Of a stretch of DNA of 64,000 nt, positions 1 through 11,981 are shown piece after piece. The stretch lies in the NCBI GenBank assembly GCA_027625915.1, contig JANTQA010000023.1, positions 248,001-312,000 on the forward strand, given 5' to 3'. Source of the stretch: Anaeramoeba flamelloides (taxonomy: Eukaryota; Metamonada; Anaeramoebidae). Made by a program: the position numbers and the translations under genes. A model generated the notes under the pieces. The model did no database searches. It was not told the DNA's origin and saw only the letters and a list, made by a program, of their open reading frames with translations. How positions within the stretch are numbered: position 1 is the stretch's first letter; every line of letters starts with the position of its first letter.

Positions 1-32
1 TTCCTAGGCTTCTCCTTGGTAGACGCTAATCC
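1..32. mobile_element. Right end of a GGGATTAGC-type TTAA element, cut by the window edge
   Basis: The first 32 bases match the end of the elements at 11231-11981 and 24756-25501: they read CTTGGTAGACGCTAATCC and are followed at once by TTAA at 33-36. The other end lies outside the window, so only the family assignment is secure. Confidence 0.75.
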
Positions 33-36
33 TTAA

Positions 37-709
37 TAAACAAACTTTCAAAATTAGAACTCACCAACATATTAGAATGATGATTAATGAAATTAGAATT
101 GTTCAAAATACCACTCAAACAATCAAAAAACAAGAATAAAAAATATCATTTTCCAAACTATAGCAAACCTCTCATAAAACTCCATTTTTTCAAAATAAGA
201 AAACGAAAATTCCAACAATTATGACACAGTTTAAACGGTTGAAAGAGTAAAAATACCACACTTTACATTCAATTTGGGGATAATTTTGATTTTACAAACA
301 ATTTCATTTTTTGTCTTTTATGTTTTTGTTTTCATTTCCTTTTTCCCAGTTAAGTAATCTGTTTTGTTAGATCTGTAATTTTTTTTACAATGGTTGATAC
401 AAGTTTAGTTCCGAGTTTGTTAAATAGAAAAATCACATACAATTGGTTGACGGTATCTTATCTTTTGATCGATTAACAATTGTTTTTGAAATTTCAACAG
501 ATTTATCAATATATTTTTTTTGTTCAGCTCGTTTTATTATTTTCTACACACCGGTTTTGATTTTTTTGTTTTATATTTTTTTCTTTTATTTGGATTAGAA
601 TAATTACTTATAAAAACATTAATACGAGGTAACTTAAAAATGATTTTATATTGTGTTTGGAAAAATATAATAAATTGAGTTTTTTTTTGCCTTTTTTTAT
701 TTTTATGTG

Positions 710-778
<69 letters not shown>

Positions 779-1890
779 ATTAATATTGTTAGTATATATA
801 AATTAGGGGATATATCTCCACTCATATTTTTAAAACTAGGAATTCAAAATAAAAGAAAAAAAAAAAAAGCAAAAAATTTCAAGTTTCTGGTTAAAATTTG
901 ATATTAAAAGATCAAATTTTTTTTTTTTTTTTTTTTTGAAGGTAAAAAGAAAAAAAATTTTTTTGTTTTTGATTTTTTTTAAAGGAAGAAAAGATTCAAT
1001 AAAAAATATTTTTTTAGATTGTTTTTAACTAAAATGTGATCAAAAAATAAATAAAAAAAAAAGGGTAAAAATGTAAAAAAAGAAATTGAAATAAGAAAAA
1101 AAAAAAATAAAAGAGAGAAAGAATAAAAAAAAAAAAATGGGAAAATACTGTTTGTTTTAATTTTTTTTACTTTAAAGTAAATAATCAAAACAAAAAGTAT
1201 TTCTTTATATTATATAAGTTGAATTTTCAAGGTTTTATAAAAAGTATTTTTGGAACATTTCTAATTGGATTATTTAGTTTTTTTTCTTCATTTATTCATT
1301 AATAAAAAGTAAAATTTGATTTGAACTGTCCTTTGAATCAAAAAATTATATTTTTTCAAGTTTAAAATAATTATTGTAATTTTTCTGAAATTTAGTTGAT
1401 TTTTAATTGTGATTTAAAGTGATCAGAATAATGCCTATACAAGGAATATAATTGGTGTTTCAAAATATACTCTGTTCTTTTTTTTTTTTTTTCCAATGCA
1501 ATATCCAATTTATTATTCAATAGTATATCTAAGTTCAAATTAATTTTGCAAGTATACACCTTGATATTTTTAGTAAAATTTAAAATATGAAGAAATTTGT
1601 TTAAAAATTTTTTGTAATTTACTCAATTTTTTTGGAGTTTTTTTTTTTTGAAAAAAAAATTTTTGTAAAAATTTAATCTCTTTTTTGAGATAAATTTTAC
1701 AATTTGTTTCTTCATTTTTAGAATTTCTTTTGAAATAATAGAACTTTAAGAAACCAATACCAGATTTAATTAGGGTTTTTTGTTGAGTTTTTTTGTTCGG
1801 TTAAGGTATAGGTCTTCTGTTACAAAAAAACACACCTTTTATTTAGAAACACGAGATTAAATTTTTTAGCACACTTTATTTTGACTATTT
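37..1890. other. Gene-free AT-rich region with simple repeats
   Basis: No reading frame here looks like protein. The region holds a TTA trinucleotide microsatellite (about 711-775), many T and A homopolymers, and from about 1440 to 1885 one copy of the dispersed repeat described for 2985-4320. Homology to block A' begins at about 1893. Confidence 0.6.
711..775. repeat. TTA trinucleotide microsatellite
   Basis: About 21 consecutive TTA/TAT units. In one frame they give a run of isoleucine, which is an artefact of the repeat and not a protein. Confidence 0.9.
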
Positions 1891-2984
1891 TACCTTCTTA
1901 TTTTCAAAAAATTGTAGTATTTCAAGAAATTTAGTTTTTCAAAACAAATCATTTTTGTATAAATCTATGATGATCAAAAAAAAAGAGTACCAAAACTTTT
2001 TTAACCTTGACTAATTCAAATTTCAACAAATAAAACTTCATTCAATTCCAAATTAATAAATTTTTAATAATGTTTTTACAATACTATTATTTTCCAATTA
2101 ATAAATGAAAATTTTTATTTTAATTTCTCTAAAACAACTATTAATTTATAACTGTTACAATCAAATTAGCAGAGTAAAAATTTAATCTTCAAGTTATCTA
2201 AGGAAGTTTAATTTATTACCTAAAAATATTATTTCTAAAAGATGTTATAAAGAGCTTTTGGGTTTTCTTTTAACTTAGAAACGATTAAAAAAATATTTTC
2301 AAAAATGAAATTAAAAATTTTATTTTTTAATCGGAAAATAATAGTAAGCAAAAAAATGTTTCAGTTTATTATCATTGAATTTTTTTTTCTTAATTAGTTT
2401 TTTGATCAACATTTCACTTTCAATTTGATATTAGCATAAGAGCCAGTATTATTTTTGGTTACAATTACAGGAAATTTGAAAAAATAAAAAATACTGAAAT
2501 TGTTGTGAAAGGTCATAAAATACTTTTTTGATTCAAATTTGAGATTATTTTAAAGATCATTACATTATAATTTAAAATGAAATTGAAACAATTTGTATTG
2601 TGATAAATTGGTAAATTGTTAAACGTTGTTGTTAAAATTTACTTTTGGCTTGAGTAAAAAAAAAAAAAAAAATCATCAACCTTATTTTAGAATTAAACAA
2701 CAATTATTCCAAATTTGAAAAATGAAACAACCAAACAACATATTTTGAGAATTAAATAATTTCTATTTTCCTATACTTTTTAAACCTATTTTAGGAAAAC
2801 TTAAGAAATATTTTGTATCTTTGTTTCATAATTAAGTGCCTTGGTTTTTCCTCAATTAGTCTTTCTATGATTGACAGGTTGTCAATGGGAAAAAATTTAC
2901 TTGTTTAATTCAAAATTAGATCCTTAAAATATAATACTTTTTGATATTCATAAGAATCAAAACAATGTCTCCTCATTACAATAA

Positions 2985-4320
2985 TCGGTTGTTTCAAAAT
3001 ATAATCTTTTGTCTTTTTTTTTGTTTGTTTTTCCAATTGAATTCAAATTTACTACTCAGTAGGATACCAAATTTCAAATCAATTTTGAAAATAAACTCCT
3101 TGATATTTTAAGTAAATTTTCAATTAGAAAAGTAATTAATTTCAATTTTTTCATAATTTTCTCAATTTTTTTTTTTTTTGCTCATTTAAATTTTCCAAAA
3201 TTATTAGCAAAAATTAACTCTATTTTTTGAGTTAAGATTTCACATTTCGCTCATTCATTTTTTGAGAAGTTCTATTCTTTCAAATAATAGAACTTTTTGA
3301 AAACAATAACATGTTTAATTATGGTTTATTGTTGAGTTTATTTGATCGGTTAAGATCTAGAGTTTTCTGTTACAAAAAAACATGCTTTTTATTTTGTAAC
3401 AATGATTTAAACTATTCTGAACATATTAGTTTAACAACAGTCGTATTTTTTGTAAGTGACAATATAATTTGTGCCTCTGAAATAAAATATCTAAAAAAAA
3501 AGTTTAAAAAACAAGGGTAAACAGGAGAAAAGGAAATTACTATAGTCAAAAATAAATAAATACAACACAAGTATTTTTTCAATGTACCATAGAAAATATC
3601 GAGGTTTTCAAAAAAGTGATTTCATTACATGGTATTTGAATTCTTAATGGGAAAAAAATTCCTTTTTAATTTCCCATTAATAAATAGATCCCAAAAACAA
3701 ATTACAACCCACTTTTTGGAAAACTCGATTTATCAAAGAAAAATATGGAAAAAAAAGTGAAAATTTTGTTCAATTTAGAATGTAAATACCAGTATTGAAT
3801 TTTCATTTTTTAAAAGTACTTTAATGGTTCAAAAATATCGAAAAAGTGAAAATAAGACATTACCTTTGTAAAAATAAAGTGTGCTAAAAAATTTAATCTG
3901 TATTTCAAAATAAAAAGCGTGTGTTTTTTCTTATGTTATAGACGACTTGATACCTTAACCGATCAAAGAAACTCAACAATAAACCCTTAATTAAACATGT
4001 TATTGATTTCTTAACCTTATATTATTTGAAAAGAAAAATAAAAATGAAGGATAAAATTAGAAAATTTATCAATATCAATAGAGTTAATTTTTGAAGAAAA
4101 TTTTAAAAAAAAAAAAAAAATTTCAAAAAAAAATGAGAAAATTATGAAAAAATTGAAATTAATTACTTTTCTAATTGAAAATTTACTTAATAAATCAAGG
4201 AGTTTACTTTCAAAATTGATTTGAACTTACTTATTGTATTGGGTAGTAAATTTGAATTCCATTGGAACAACAAGAAAAAAAAGTACTGATTATATTTTGA
4301 AAACCACCTATTCTTGTTTT
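2985..4320. repeat. Large palindrome of a dispersed repeat family, copy A
   Basis: The sequence at about 2985-3420 returns as its reverse complement at about 3890-4320. Shared landmarks are TTTCAAAATATAATC, a stretch around GATCGGTTAAG, and the AACAAAAAAACA region. The unpaired centre is about 3420-3890 and contains the small foldback at 3628-3795. Single arms of the same family occur at about 1440-1885, 8360-8480, 9110-9200 and 37530-37980, and the paired form recurs in copy A' at about 44880-46200. The centre is inverted between the two paired copies. Function is unknown; it behaves like a foldback repeat. Confidence 0.75.
3628..3795. mobile_element. GGTATTTGAATTC foldback element, copy 1
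   Basis: The ends read CATGGTATTTGAATTC and, in reverse, CTGGTATTTAC, with TA on both outer sides. The middle is an AT-rich hairpin. The same family is at 44350-44512, 45402-45565, 47690-47860 and 60776-60954. It has no coding capacity, so it is a MITE-like non-autonomous element. Confidence 0.65.
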
Positions 4321-5271
4321 TGTGCAGGCATTATTACTAATTGTAAAATAAAAAGTCCATATTCATCTTTCTCAAAAAATCACCTCCCCAAGAATTAAAA
4401 TAAATCACCAAAGTATAAAATTCTATAAGAGGAAAATATCGATTTTTTTGCTGATTTTGTAATCTAAAAATTTGAAATGTATACCTGATTTTATTAAAAA
4501 TATCTTTTTTTTGAAAAAACTGAATTAAAATTTTGATACATTTTTTCACCTCAAATAATATTTTGAATACTTTAAATTTTTTTTCTCAATCTCATCTTAA
4601 AATTTTGGTATACAAACTAATGGAAAATTTTTTTTTTTTATAAAATTACCAAATGGAATTGGTCTGGAAAGGTTAACCAACAAATAATTCACAATTATTA
4701 TTTTCAAGTTCGCAATCTGATTTTTCTCTTTTAATAAAAAAGCAAATTTTGTGTTTTTTTAGCAAACAATTTTTTACTTTTAAAACACACTCCAATAATT
4801 TTGTACAATCCCACTGAATCTATAAAGCTATTGAAAACAAACATTTTAAGATATTATATGTAAACGAATATTTATTGCATTGTAAAATCGAAAAATTTTC
4901 AATTTATTTGTAATTTCTCTTTTTCCTCGAAACCAAGACACAAATTTAACCCATTACATTTGAAAACTCTATTAATAAAAGAAAAATCATGCACATGAAT
5001 GGTAAATTTTTTCCCGTTTAGTTGTCAAATATTTACATTCTTTTTTGATCTTTGGTTTAAATGTGAATTTTGATGTAAAGTCCTTTAAAGAAAAGTGTGA
5101 TCAAAAAAGTATTATCCAAAATTCCTAAAAATCGTTGTATGAATGATAAAAGTCAACAACTGTTCTTTTCGTAATAATTTTTAAAACTTTTTTGTCAGAC
5201 TTTGTTACATGGTTTTTACATATTTTATTTTTATAATTTAATCCATTTTTCAAAAAAGCAATTCCTTTTTA

Positions 5272-8200
5272 ATGTTTGATGTTTATTGGGCCTTTGTTGG
5301 ATTTTTATTAATATTTGGGGTTGCTCTATTCACCATTTTTCGTAAAAGAAGGAAGTACCAACCAGTTAAAGTAATTCACTTCCTTTTTGAAATCTCTTCT
5401 GTTGACTTTTTTTCTGAATTACCAATAATTCTCCCGATTGGATGAACCAAACCTAAACAAAAAACCCATTCACAAAAAAAAACATAGTCTAGATCGATGG
5501 CTGTCTCATTTTATTACTTGCTATGCCTTGAGATTAGTTTGGTTATTTTCTGCTTTCATAATAGCGATGTTTTTGATGTTAAATGCATATCATTTTGGTA
5601 TGTCCTGATCGTTGGCCAAAATACCCTTATAGCTCTTTCTTCCGCAAGAGCCATCAGGCTATATTATCTTTTCCTTTTAAATAAGTTTGAATTTTATTTT
5701 TTCTTGGTAAAAAAAAAAACCAACAAAAAACGCAAACAAACAAAGAGAAATATCGGAGACAATCACACTGATAAAAATCATAACTTTTAAAATAAATACA
5801 CAAAAAGTATCTTTTTTTTTGAAAAAGTAACCTTTTTGTTTTGAAGTGAACTTCACTCAAAGAAATCAAATTTTAAATACTGTTATTTTTCATGAATAAA
5901 TGAAAATTTTTATTTGCTTTTGAATATTAAAAATCAGAAAAAAGTCCAAGAAAACATCAAAAAAAACAATTCCTAACGAGGGAAATTCATTTAGAGCATA
6001 GATTTTCAGAATTCTATAACATGTGGTTGGTATTATAAATGATTTAAAATTTTCACTTCTTTTTTAATTTCCTTTTTTCTCATACCACAAAACATGTTCC
6101 AAAAGTGATGTCTTAATATTTTATAGTTTTTAGAAAAATGACAAATTTAGTCTAAAAACTTAAAATATTAATACATCACTTTTTGAACTTCACTAGAATG
6201 AAAAAATAAAATTGAAAAAAAAAAGTTTGACAAAACTACAATTTCAATTATCATTTTCTCCTTGTTAATTGGGCTTATTCACAATATAATCATGTTCCAC
6301 TTCTTAAAAATCTTGAGGCTGTTGTATTTATTGTTGTTAATAGTACCATGATTGTTAAAAGTCTCTTGTCAAGAAAAAAAGTTCTATTTCGGGTAAAAAT
6401 TTAGAAATGGATGTGATAATGAATTTTCTTTAAACGCAACTTTAGGATATTTTTTTGAAGAGACAATAACTAATAGTTTTGAAAACCCTCTACTCATCTA
6501 AAAAAACTCAAACACAGAAAAAAATAACTGATGATAAATATTGAGAGTGTCCTAAGAGTGCCTAGCTTTTCTTGAGATTTTCTGTTTTATATGTAAAATC
6601 TATTGATTTTATAAATAAACAGAAAACTCTGTAACAGCTAACTGCGTTTTTTTTTACTTTTAAAAGAATAGAGATTTCCGTTAGGTTTTTTTTAATTTTT
6701 GGAATAAACTGTAAATTTATTAAAATTTTCAGTTTATTTCAAAAATTAAAAAAACCTAACAGAAGTGTCCGTCAAGTGCCGTAGAGTGATTATGTTTTTT
6801 TTAATTTACGAAAAATCTAATGGAAAATCTATTAATTTTCCAAATAAATAGAAAACTATAAAAAAAAATTATTTTTTCCAATTTAATTCAACAAATTATT
6901 CTTTAATAATCCAAATAATTTATTATCCATTTGAAATATATTCATTAGATTTAAAATACTTTTAAAGTCTAATAAAATGACCTCTTAGCTGAGAAGAAAA
7001 AAATTATTCAAATGTTTTACTTTTAAAATTGATAAATTAATAATAGATACTGGAAAATTGGATTTTCCGACTTAAATTGTAAAATATCTTTAAAAATATT
7101 TACTGATCAAAGATCTTTTATTAACAAATAGAGTTAATTCTAATTAAAGTTATTAAAATGGGTAAAATTAGCAAATATTTAATTTTTTTTTGGAAAAATT
7201 TTTTCATGATCGTGATGTGAAATTGAAACCTACTTCATTTGAAAACTCTATAATAAAAGAATTATCAGGAAAATAAAGTGAAAATTATATCCCATTGATA
7301 ATTCAAATATCAGTATTTGAATTTTTATTTGCTTTTAACAGAAATAATTTTATTTACTGTTGAGAGAAAAATGTTTGACACAGAAAAATAGTTGGACACC
7401 ATTTTTAATTGGGAACAATACTGAATTTTGAAAATCAAATCCTCTTGATAACTATGTGAATTTTATATAAATCCATTGTTAAATGTGTTACAAGTTCATT
7501 AATCTGGGGTATGTGTAGAATACTCATTTGTATGGTTGATAACTAAAGTAGATCATGCTATTTTAACAAAATTCCAAGTTTTAGTAAAGTTTACTATTTA
7601 TTCTGAAAATGTTCATTTTTCAACTTGCTTTAGACAATAAAAAATAAGATTTTGAAAAAGTAGAATTACATTAATCCTTATTCAAGTAAGTAGAATATTG
7701 TTATTTTCTTTAGTTATTTCACAAACGAAAGAAATTAAAAATCATTTTTACTAATGTTCACAATTAAAATTGCTGTCCAACATTTTTCTCTCAACAGTTA
7801 ACAGAAAACTGAATGAAAATATTATCCAGTGATCAATTTTTTTAAAAATCAAATAGTATTCACAATTTACAAGACTTTATCTGATTTATGTGTAATTTTG
7901 AAAATCTTTTTTGAGAATTCTCATTACTGAATGAATATGGAAAATAAAATGGAAAAAATATCACAGATTCTCCTTTTTTCAATAATCCAAATCTGACTTT
8001 CATTTCTGGAATCTTTGTTTACTCAATGTCTACCAACAAGACGCAGAAAAAATGGACAATAAATTAATTTCATTCAAACAACTTTGCATCGATAATTTTA
8101 AATTTACATAGCCAATTTTTTCAGACTGTGAATTTTTTGTTTCAGGTTATATTACATAAGGGTTTGATAAAAAATCCACAGGTTGATTAAATTGGCTGTA

Positions 8201-11015
8201 ATAGTCAAAATAAAAAAGAAAAATGAACTGAAAATTTTCTTGGTTAATTTATTAGTCAAATACCATGAAGAAACCTTTGGACACAAAATTGACTAATTCA
8301 ATAAATGGAATCAAAAGATTGAATTTCAGGAAAAGTAAAAAATAAAAATATTTTTGTCAAAATATTCAGTGCCTAAAAGTATAATCCGTGTTTCAAAAGA
8401 AAAACCTTTGTTTTTTTTTTTTGTTTTATAGAAGAACCAGACAGTAACCTATCAAAGAAACTGACAATAAATAAAAAGAAAATATAATACTGTTCTCAAA
8501 AAGTTGTAATATTTAAAATTGAAATTCTAAAAATGAAGGATCTAATTGGAAAATATATCTTAAGGGACAAATCTCTATTATTTTTTTTTTGACCAATTTC
8601 TTGTTACTGTTAATTGTAAAATCAAAAGATCAAAATATTCAGTCAGCTTTCCAAAATAATCACATTCCAAAGAATTCAAATAAATCATTAAAGTCCCCAA
8701 TTCTAAAAGAGAAAATTAATAATTTGGTCTCGTTTTTAGAATTCAAAAATTGAAATTTTACAGGATTTTGAAAACCCTTTTTTTGTGAAAAGCTGAATGA
8801 AAATTTTGTTCTATTTTTTTTACAACCAATAATAAGGATTTATAATCTCGAAATCTGATTAATATCTAAAATAAAAAGTGTTTTTCAAATCTAATTAATT
8901 AACAAAAAAATTTTCTCAATCTCTATTAAATTTTGGTAAAAAAATTTAATAGAGATTAGTCCCTGAAAAAATAGAGTTATTTTTTTGGTAAACTTTTTTT
9001 TAAATATCAAAAAACCAAAAAATATCAGAAAAAATTTCTAAACAAAAAAAATGAACAAATTACATTCTTAATTTAAATTAACATAAACCTCAAGAAGTGT
9101 ACTATCAAAAGTGATTTGAACTTAGGTATACTATTTGGTAGTAAATTATATATATTTCATTGGAACAACCAGAAGAAATATAATCACAGATTATATTTTG
9201 AAACACTGATTATCATCTTTGTTCAGTCATTGCTTTGATTCGCTGTATGTAGTTTTTTTTTTTTTTTTACAAAGTTCATATAAAAATTTGTTTGGTTTTT
9301 AAAAAGGATTTTGATTTTATAATTTGCTGATATATTAACAATTAATGAAATGATAATAGGGACTTATTTTCATATCCAGGAATTTTAATCAAGATTATAT
9401 ACAAATCATTAAAGAAGTTAGAATATTATTTTCTTTTTAGAATTGTAGACTTTGTTTATTTATTATAATTCTTTGATTTTTCATATTCAAAACCAAATGT
9501 AAATTTAATTCCTTTTATTATGAAACAATTAAAAGCATTTTAAAAAAATAAAAACAATTAAGGACTACATCTTTTTTTTTTCTTTTTGATGTGTTTTTTT
9601 TTCAATTGGTTCATGTTAATTTTGATTTTTACACCTTATGATATTCTTCTGATAATTGCATTAACATTCTGTTTCACAATTAAAAACTGTATTTTCCCTA
9701 TTTTTTCACTCACCAACCAACAAACCAACAAACCAACAAAAATAACCCCAAATATACCCACTTTAACATGGAAATTCAATTCAAATTTGTCACATTTTTG
9801 GAACCACTTTTGTTTAGACGAAAATTGGAGTCTGCAAAAAGGATGTATATAAATATTACAGCAAACACTGCGAGTGGAAGCAAAACTTCGAACTCAAAAG
9901 ATCAAAAAAGCAATATGAATGAAAAACCAAGCAAAATGTGTAACGAGTATTTAGACACATTGGACCTTGATGTCAAACTGCGAGAGGTTGAAAAACAATT
10001 TTTCAAAAGGAAAACACGTATCTATGAACGATTCATGCCAAAGGCACTTTCGATCCTCTTTCTTTTTTTCCATTTAGTTTTTTTTCTGCTTACAAATCTA
10101 ACTGATTTGAAATTGGAAAGTAGCTGTGAAAAAGATGGTTTCCACTGGGGGCTAATTTTCCATTATATCGTTATATGGCCAAATATCTTAGTTTTAGTGA
10201 TCACAACGTTTCTCATTCGAAAGATCAAAGACACGTATAAAACAAAAAATGAAATCAACATGTCGATCATCAACTTATGCTTATATATCCTCTTCCTTTA
10301 TCTGCCAATCTATCCTGAAAGTAATTATGACCATATCAGATGGGAATTTGTCGCCATCACCCTTATCCAATTTACGATCTCGTTTGCATACCCAATTTAT
10401 TGGTCAACGCGCTTTGAAAAGACGAAAAAGCAAATAAAGAAGGACAACCAATTGAATGGTGCGAACAATTCAAGCACTTTTCAGAAGTTTCAAAAAATTA
10501 TCGAAGGTGCAGAAACAGTTCAATACTGGATTAATTATTCCAAATTAAATTACTCTGTTGAAAATATTTTGTTTTATCGTACTTTCAAGGCTTTCAAAAG
10601 CTTGAAAAAAAACAAGAAAAAGAAAAAATATTCCAAAATGATCGAATATATGCTGAAAAATTTTATTGAAAATAATTCGCCTTTAATCATCAATATCTCA
10701 AGTCACGTTCGCAACAACATAATCAACACCTGCAAAAAAGAAGTTGAAGAAGAGATACCAGATAATGTTTTTGATGCAGCCTTCAACGAAATTGTAAATT
10801 TAATGTTTACAGACACCTGGCCACAATTTCTTGAATCCAAACTATATTTCGAAATGATCTTGAAAGTTGAACAAATTAACCCTGACCAATATTTAAAGCT
10901 TCAAAATATTGATGCAGACGAAGAACAGGAGGATGAGAACAACCTTAACTTGAATAAATTAAATTTAAGCACCAGAGACAGCTCAAGTTCAATCATCACA
11001 GAAGAAGAAAATTAA
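5272..11015 (+). CDS. 7TM-RGS protein, plant RGS1-like architecture, copy A
   Basis: Predicted role: a membrane-bound RGS protein that speeds GTP hydrolysis by G-alpha subunits. Three exons join in frame: 5272-5370, 5488-5684 and 9818-11015, giving 497 residues. Intron 1 (117 nt) starts GTAATTC and ends ACATAG. Intron 2 (4133 nt) starts GTTTGAA and ends TTTGTTTAG. Residues 4-23 form helix 1, followed by the RKRRKYQPVKSRS motif that spans the first splice site. Helix 2 is about 37-56. Helix 3 ends in ARAIRLYYLFLLNK (86-99). Helices 4-7 lie at about 173-192, 209-232, 247-264 and 274-294. The RGS domain is about 322-447, followed by an acidic, serine-rich tail. This helix-then-RGS order is that of plant RGS1 and several protist proteins. 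No ligand-binding extracellular domain is present. An ATG at 9768 just before exon 3 could start a shorter protein (415 residues). The domain order is firm and the exon joins are inferred. Confidence 0.82.
6085..7230. mobile_element. Composite insertion splitting a small foldback element
   Basis: In copy A' an intact foldback (47690-47860) sits at this place in the intron. In copy A its two halves lie at about 6018-6084 and 7231-7306, separated by this insert. The insert contains a CCTAGGTTT-family segment (about 6545-6790) with nested hairpins and an inverted stretch near 6096-6185. No protein is visible. The boundaries are approximate. Confidence 0.55.
6545..6790. repeat. CCTAGGTTT hairpin repeat, copy 1
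   Basis: This is a member of a family built from TCTTGAGRTTTTCTGTTTTAT-like segments, an internal hairpin around GAATAAACTGTAAATTTA, and edge motifs such as GTCAAGTGCCGT. Relatives lie at 18485-18980, 29540-29870, 53510-53840 and 55288-55740. Confidence 0.6.
7357..7797. mobile_element. CTGTTGAGAG MITE with TTA target duplication, copy 1
   Basis: The ends are CTGTTGAGAGAAAAATGTT and its reverse complement, flanked by TTA at 7354-7356 and 7798-7800. Copy A' has the empty site near 47903: its sequence runs straight from TTTTATTTTA into CAGAAAACTG. The second copy in the window is at 27184-27642 in inverted orientation. A 3-bp TTA duplication fits PIF/Harbinger-type (Tourist-like) elements, but the terminal bases are not diagnostic. 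It is 441 bp with no coding frame, so it is non-autonomous. Confidence 0.85.
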
Positions 11016-11230
11016 TCATAAATAATGATTAAACATTCTGAATAAAATATATATTTTTTTTTTATTTTATTTTTCGTTTTTTTTTTATTTCAAAACTTTT
11101 CTTTTCTTGTTTAGTGTGTAGGTTATGTTCTAAAAGCAAAAATACACATTGTTTTTCTATCAAGATTTTTTGATTTCTTAATTTACACTCATACCAAATT
11201 ATTTTTTAGTATAATTTATTTTGCCTTTAA
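11016..11230. other. 3' flank of the 7TM-RGS gene, copy A
   Basis: The sequence just after the stop codon is AT-rich, with AATAAA at 11041, a possible polyadenylation signal, followed by T-rich sequence. It is conserved in copy A' (51131-51350). No other gene is seen. Confidence 0.45.
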
Positions 11231-11981
11231 GGGATTAGCTTCAACATAGATTTCACTATAATCAAAGTATGTTGAAATTGGGTGTAAATGATATTAGTGT
11301 GCATAACTCAAATAACTCTAAAAAATCTATTCTAAATCTCATTGCACAATAAATTATAACATTTTTTACTTGGGATCACTATTAAAAATTATCATTTTGG
11401 AAATTTTTTTTTCAATTCCTTTACCAAATCTAAAAATAGAAAATTCGAAATAATAGTATTCCAGTGTACAATAATTCATATTTAGAACTTCCAAAAGTAA
11501 CTATTTTTTTTTATTTTTTAAGGTCAAAGATTTACTCAATAATCATCTACATAAAAAGCACAAAGACTAATGAGTTTTGTTTCCCTTTTATAAAGTTAGT
11601 TGTATTTTCGATAAATAACCAATATTTCAGAAATAATTTGTCAAAAGAATATATTGGTTAAATATTGGGTTTTTCAAAAAAAATCTGCATTTTTTAACAA
11701 ATAATCTACTTTTCGCGATCAATTTCAGAAATATATTCTACAACTTTGTAGTCTGAATATTGATAATTGAACCTTTAATTTGTGGCGAAATACAGATTTT
11801 ATTCTGAAATTATTGGGTTTTTTACTAATCCTAAGATCATTATTAATTGATGAGATGAACAAATATTGCGATTTGACTAATCAATTTATTAGAGACATTC
11901 GAATCATTCAGCACTAATGTGATTTTGGCTCAATAACAACATACTTTAATTATTGTGAAATCCTTGGTAGATGCTAATCCC
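11231..11981. mobile_element. GGGATTAGC element with TTAA target duplication, copy 2
   Basis: TTAA at 11227-11230 and 11982-11985 flanks an element that begins GGGATTAGC and ends GCTAATCCC. Copy A' has the empty site at about 51346, where a single TTAA joins the same flanks. Subterminal inverted repeats continue inwards (ATAATCAAAGTATGTTG). A TTAA target with a run of three G/C at the tip matches piggyBac-type transposition. It is 751 bp with no transposase frame. It is inverted relative to the copy at 24756-25501. Confidence 0.88.

Larger units (their letters stand above)
5685..9817 (+). other. Intron 2 of the copy-A 7TM-RGS gene, swollen by insertions
   Basis: The intron is 4133 nt, against 2588 nt in copy A'. 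The difference is mostly an insert of about 1.15 kb (6085-7230) and the 441-bp element at 7357-7797. The rest aligns with A' from about 7800 to 9817 (47890-49932). It also holds single arms of the dispersed repeat at 8360-8480 and 9110-9200. The last 350 nt before exon 3 are almost unchanged between the copies and contain a CCAACAAA short repeat at about 9713-9740. Confidence 0.7.

Noticed and set aside
707-901. Poly-isoleucine frame
   Set aside because: It comes from the TTA microsatellite and runs into A-rich low-complexity sequence.
9586-9852. Hydrophobic 88-codon + frame before the RGS exon
   Set aside because: It overlaps exon 3 in the wrong frame. The three-exon RGS model explains the region, and the sequence is intron end.
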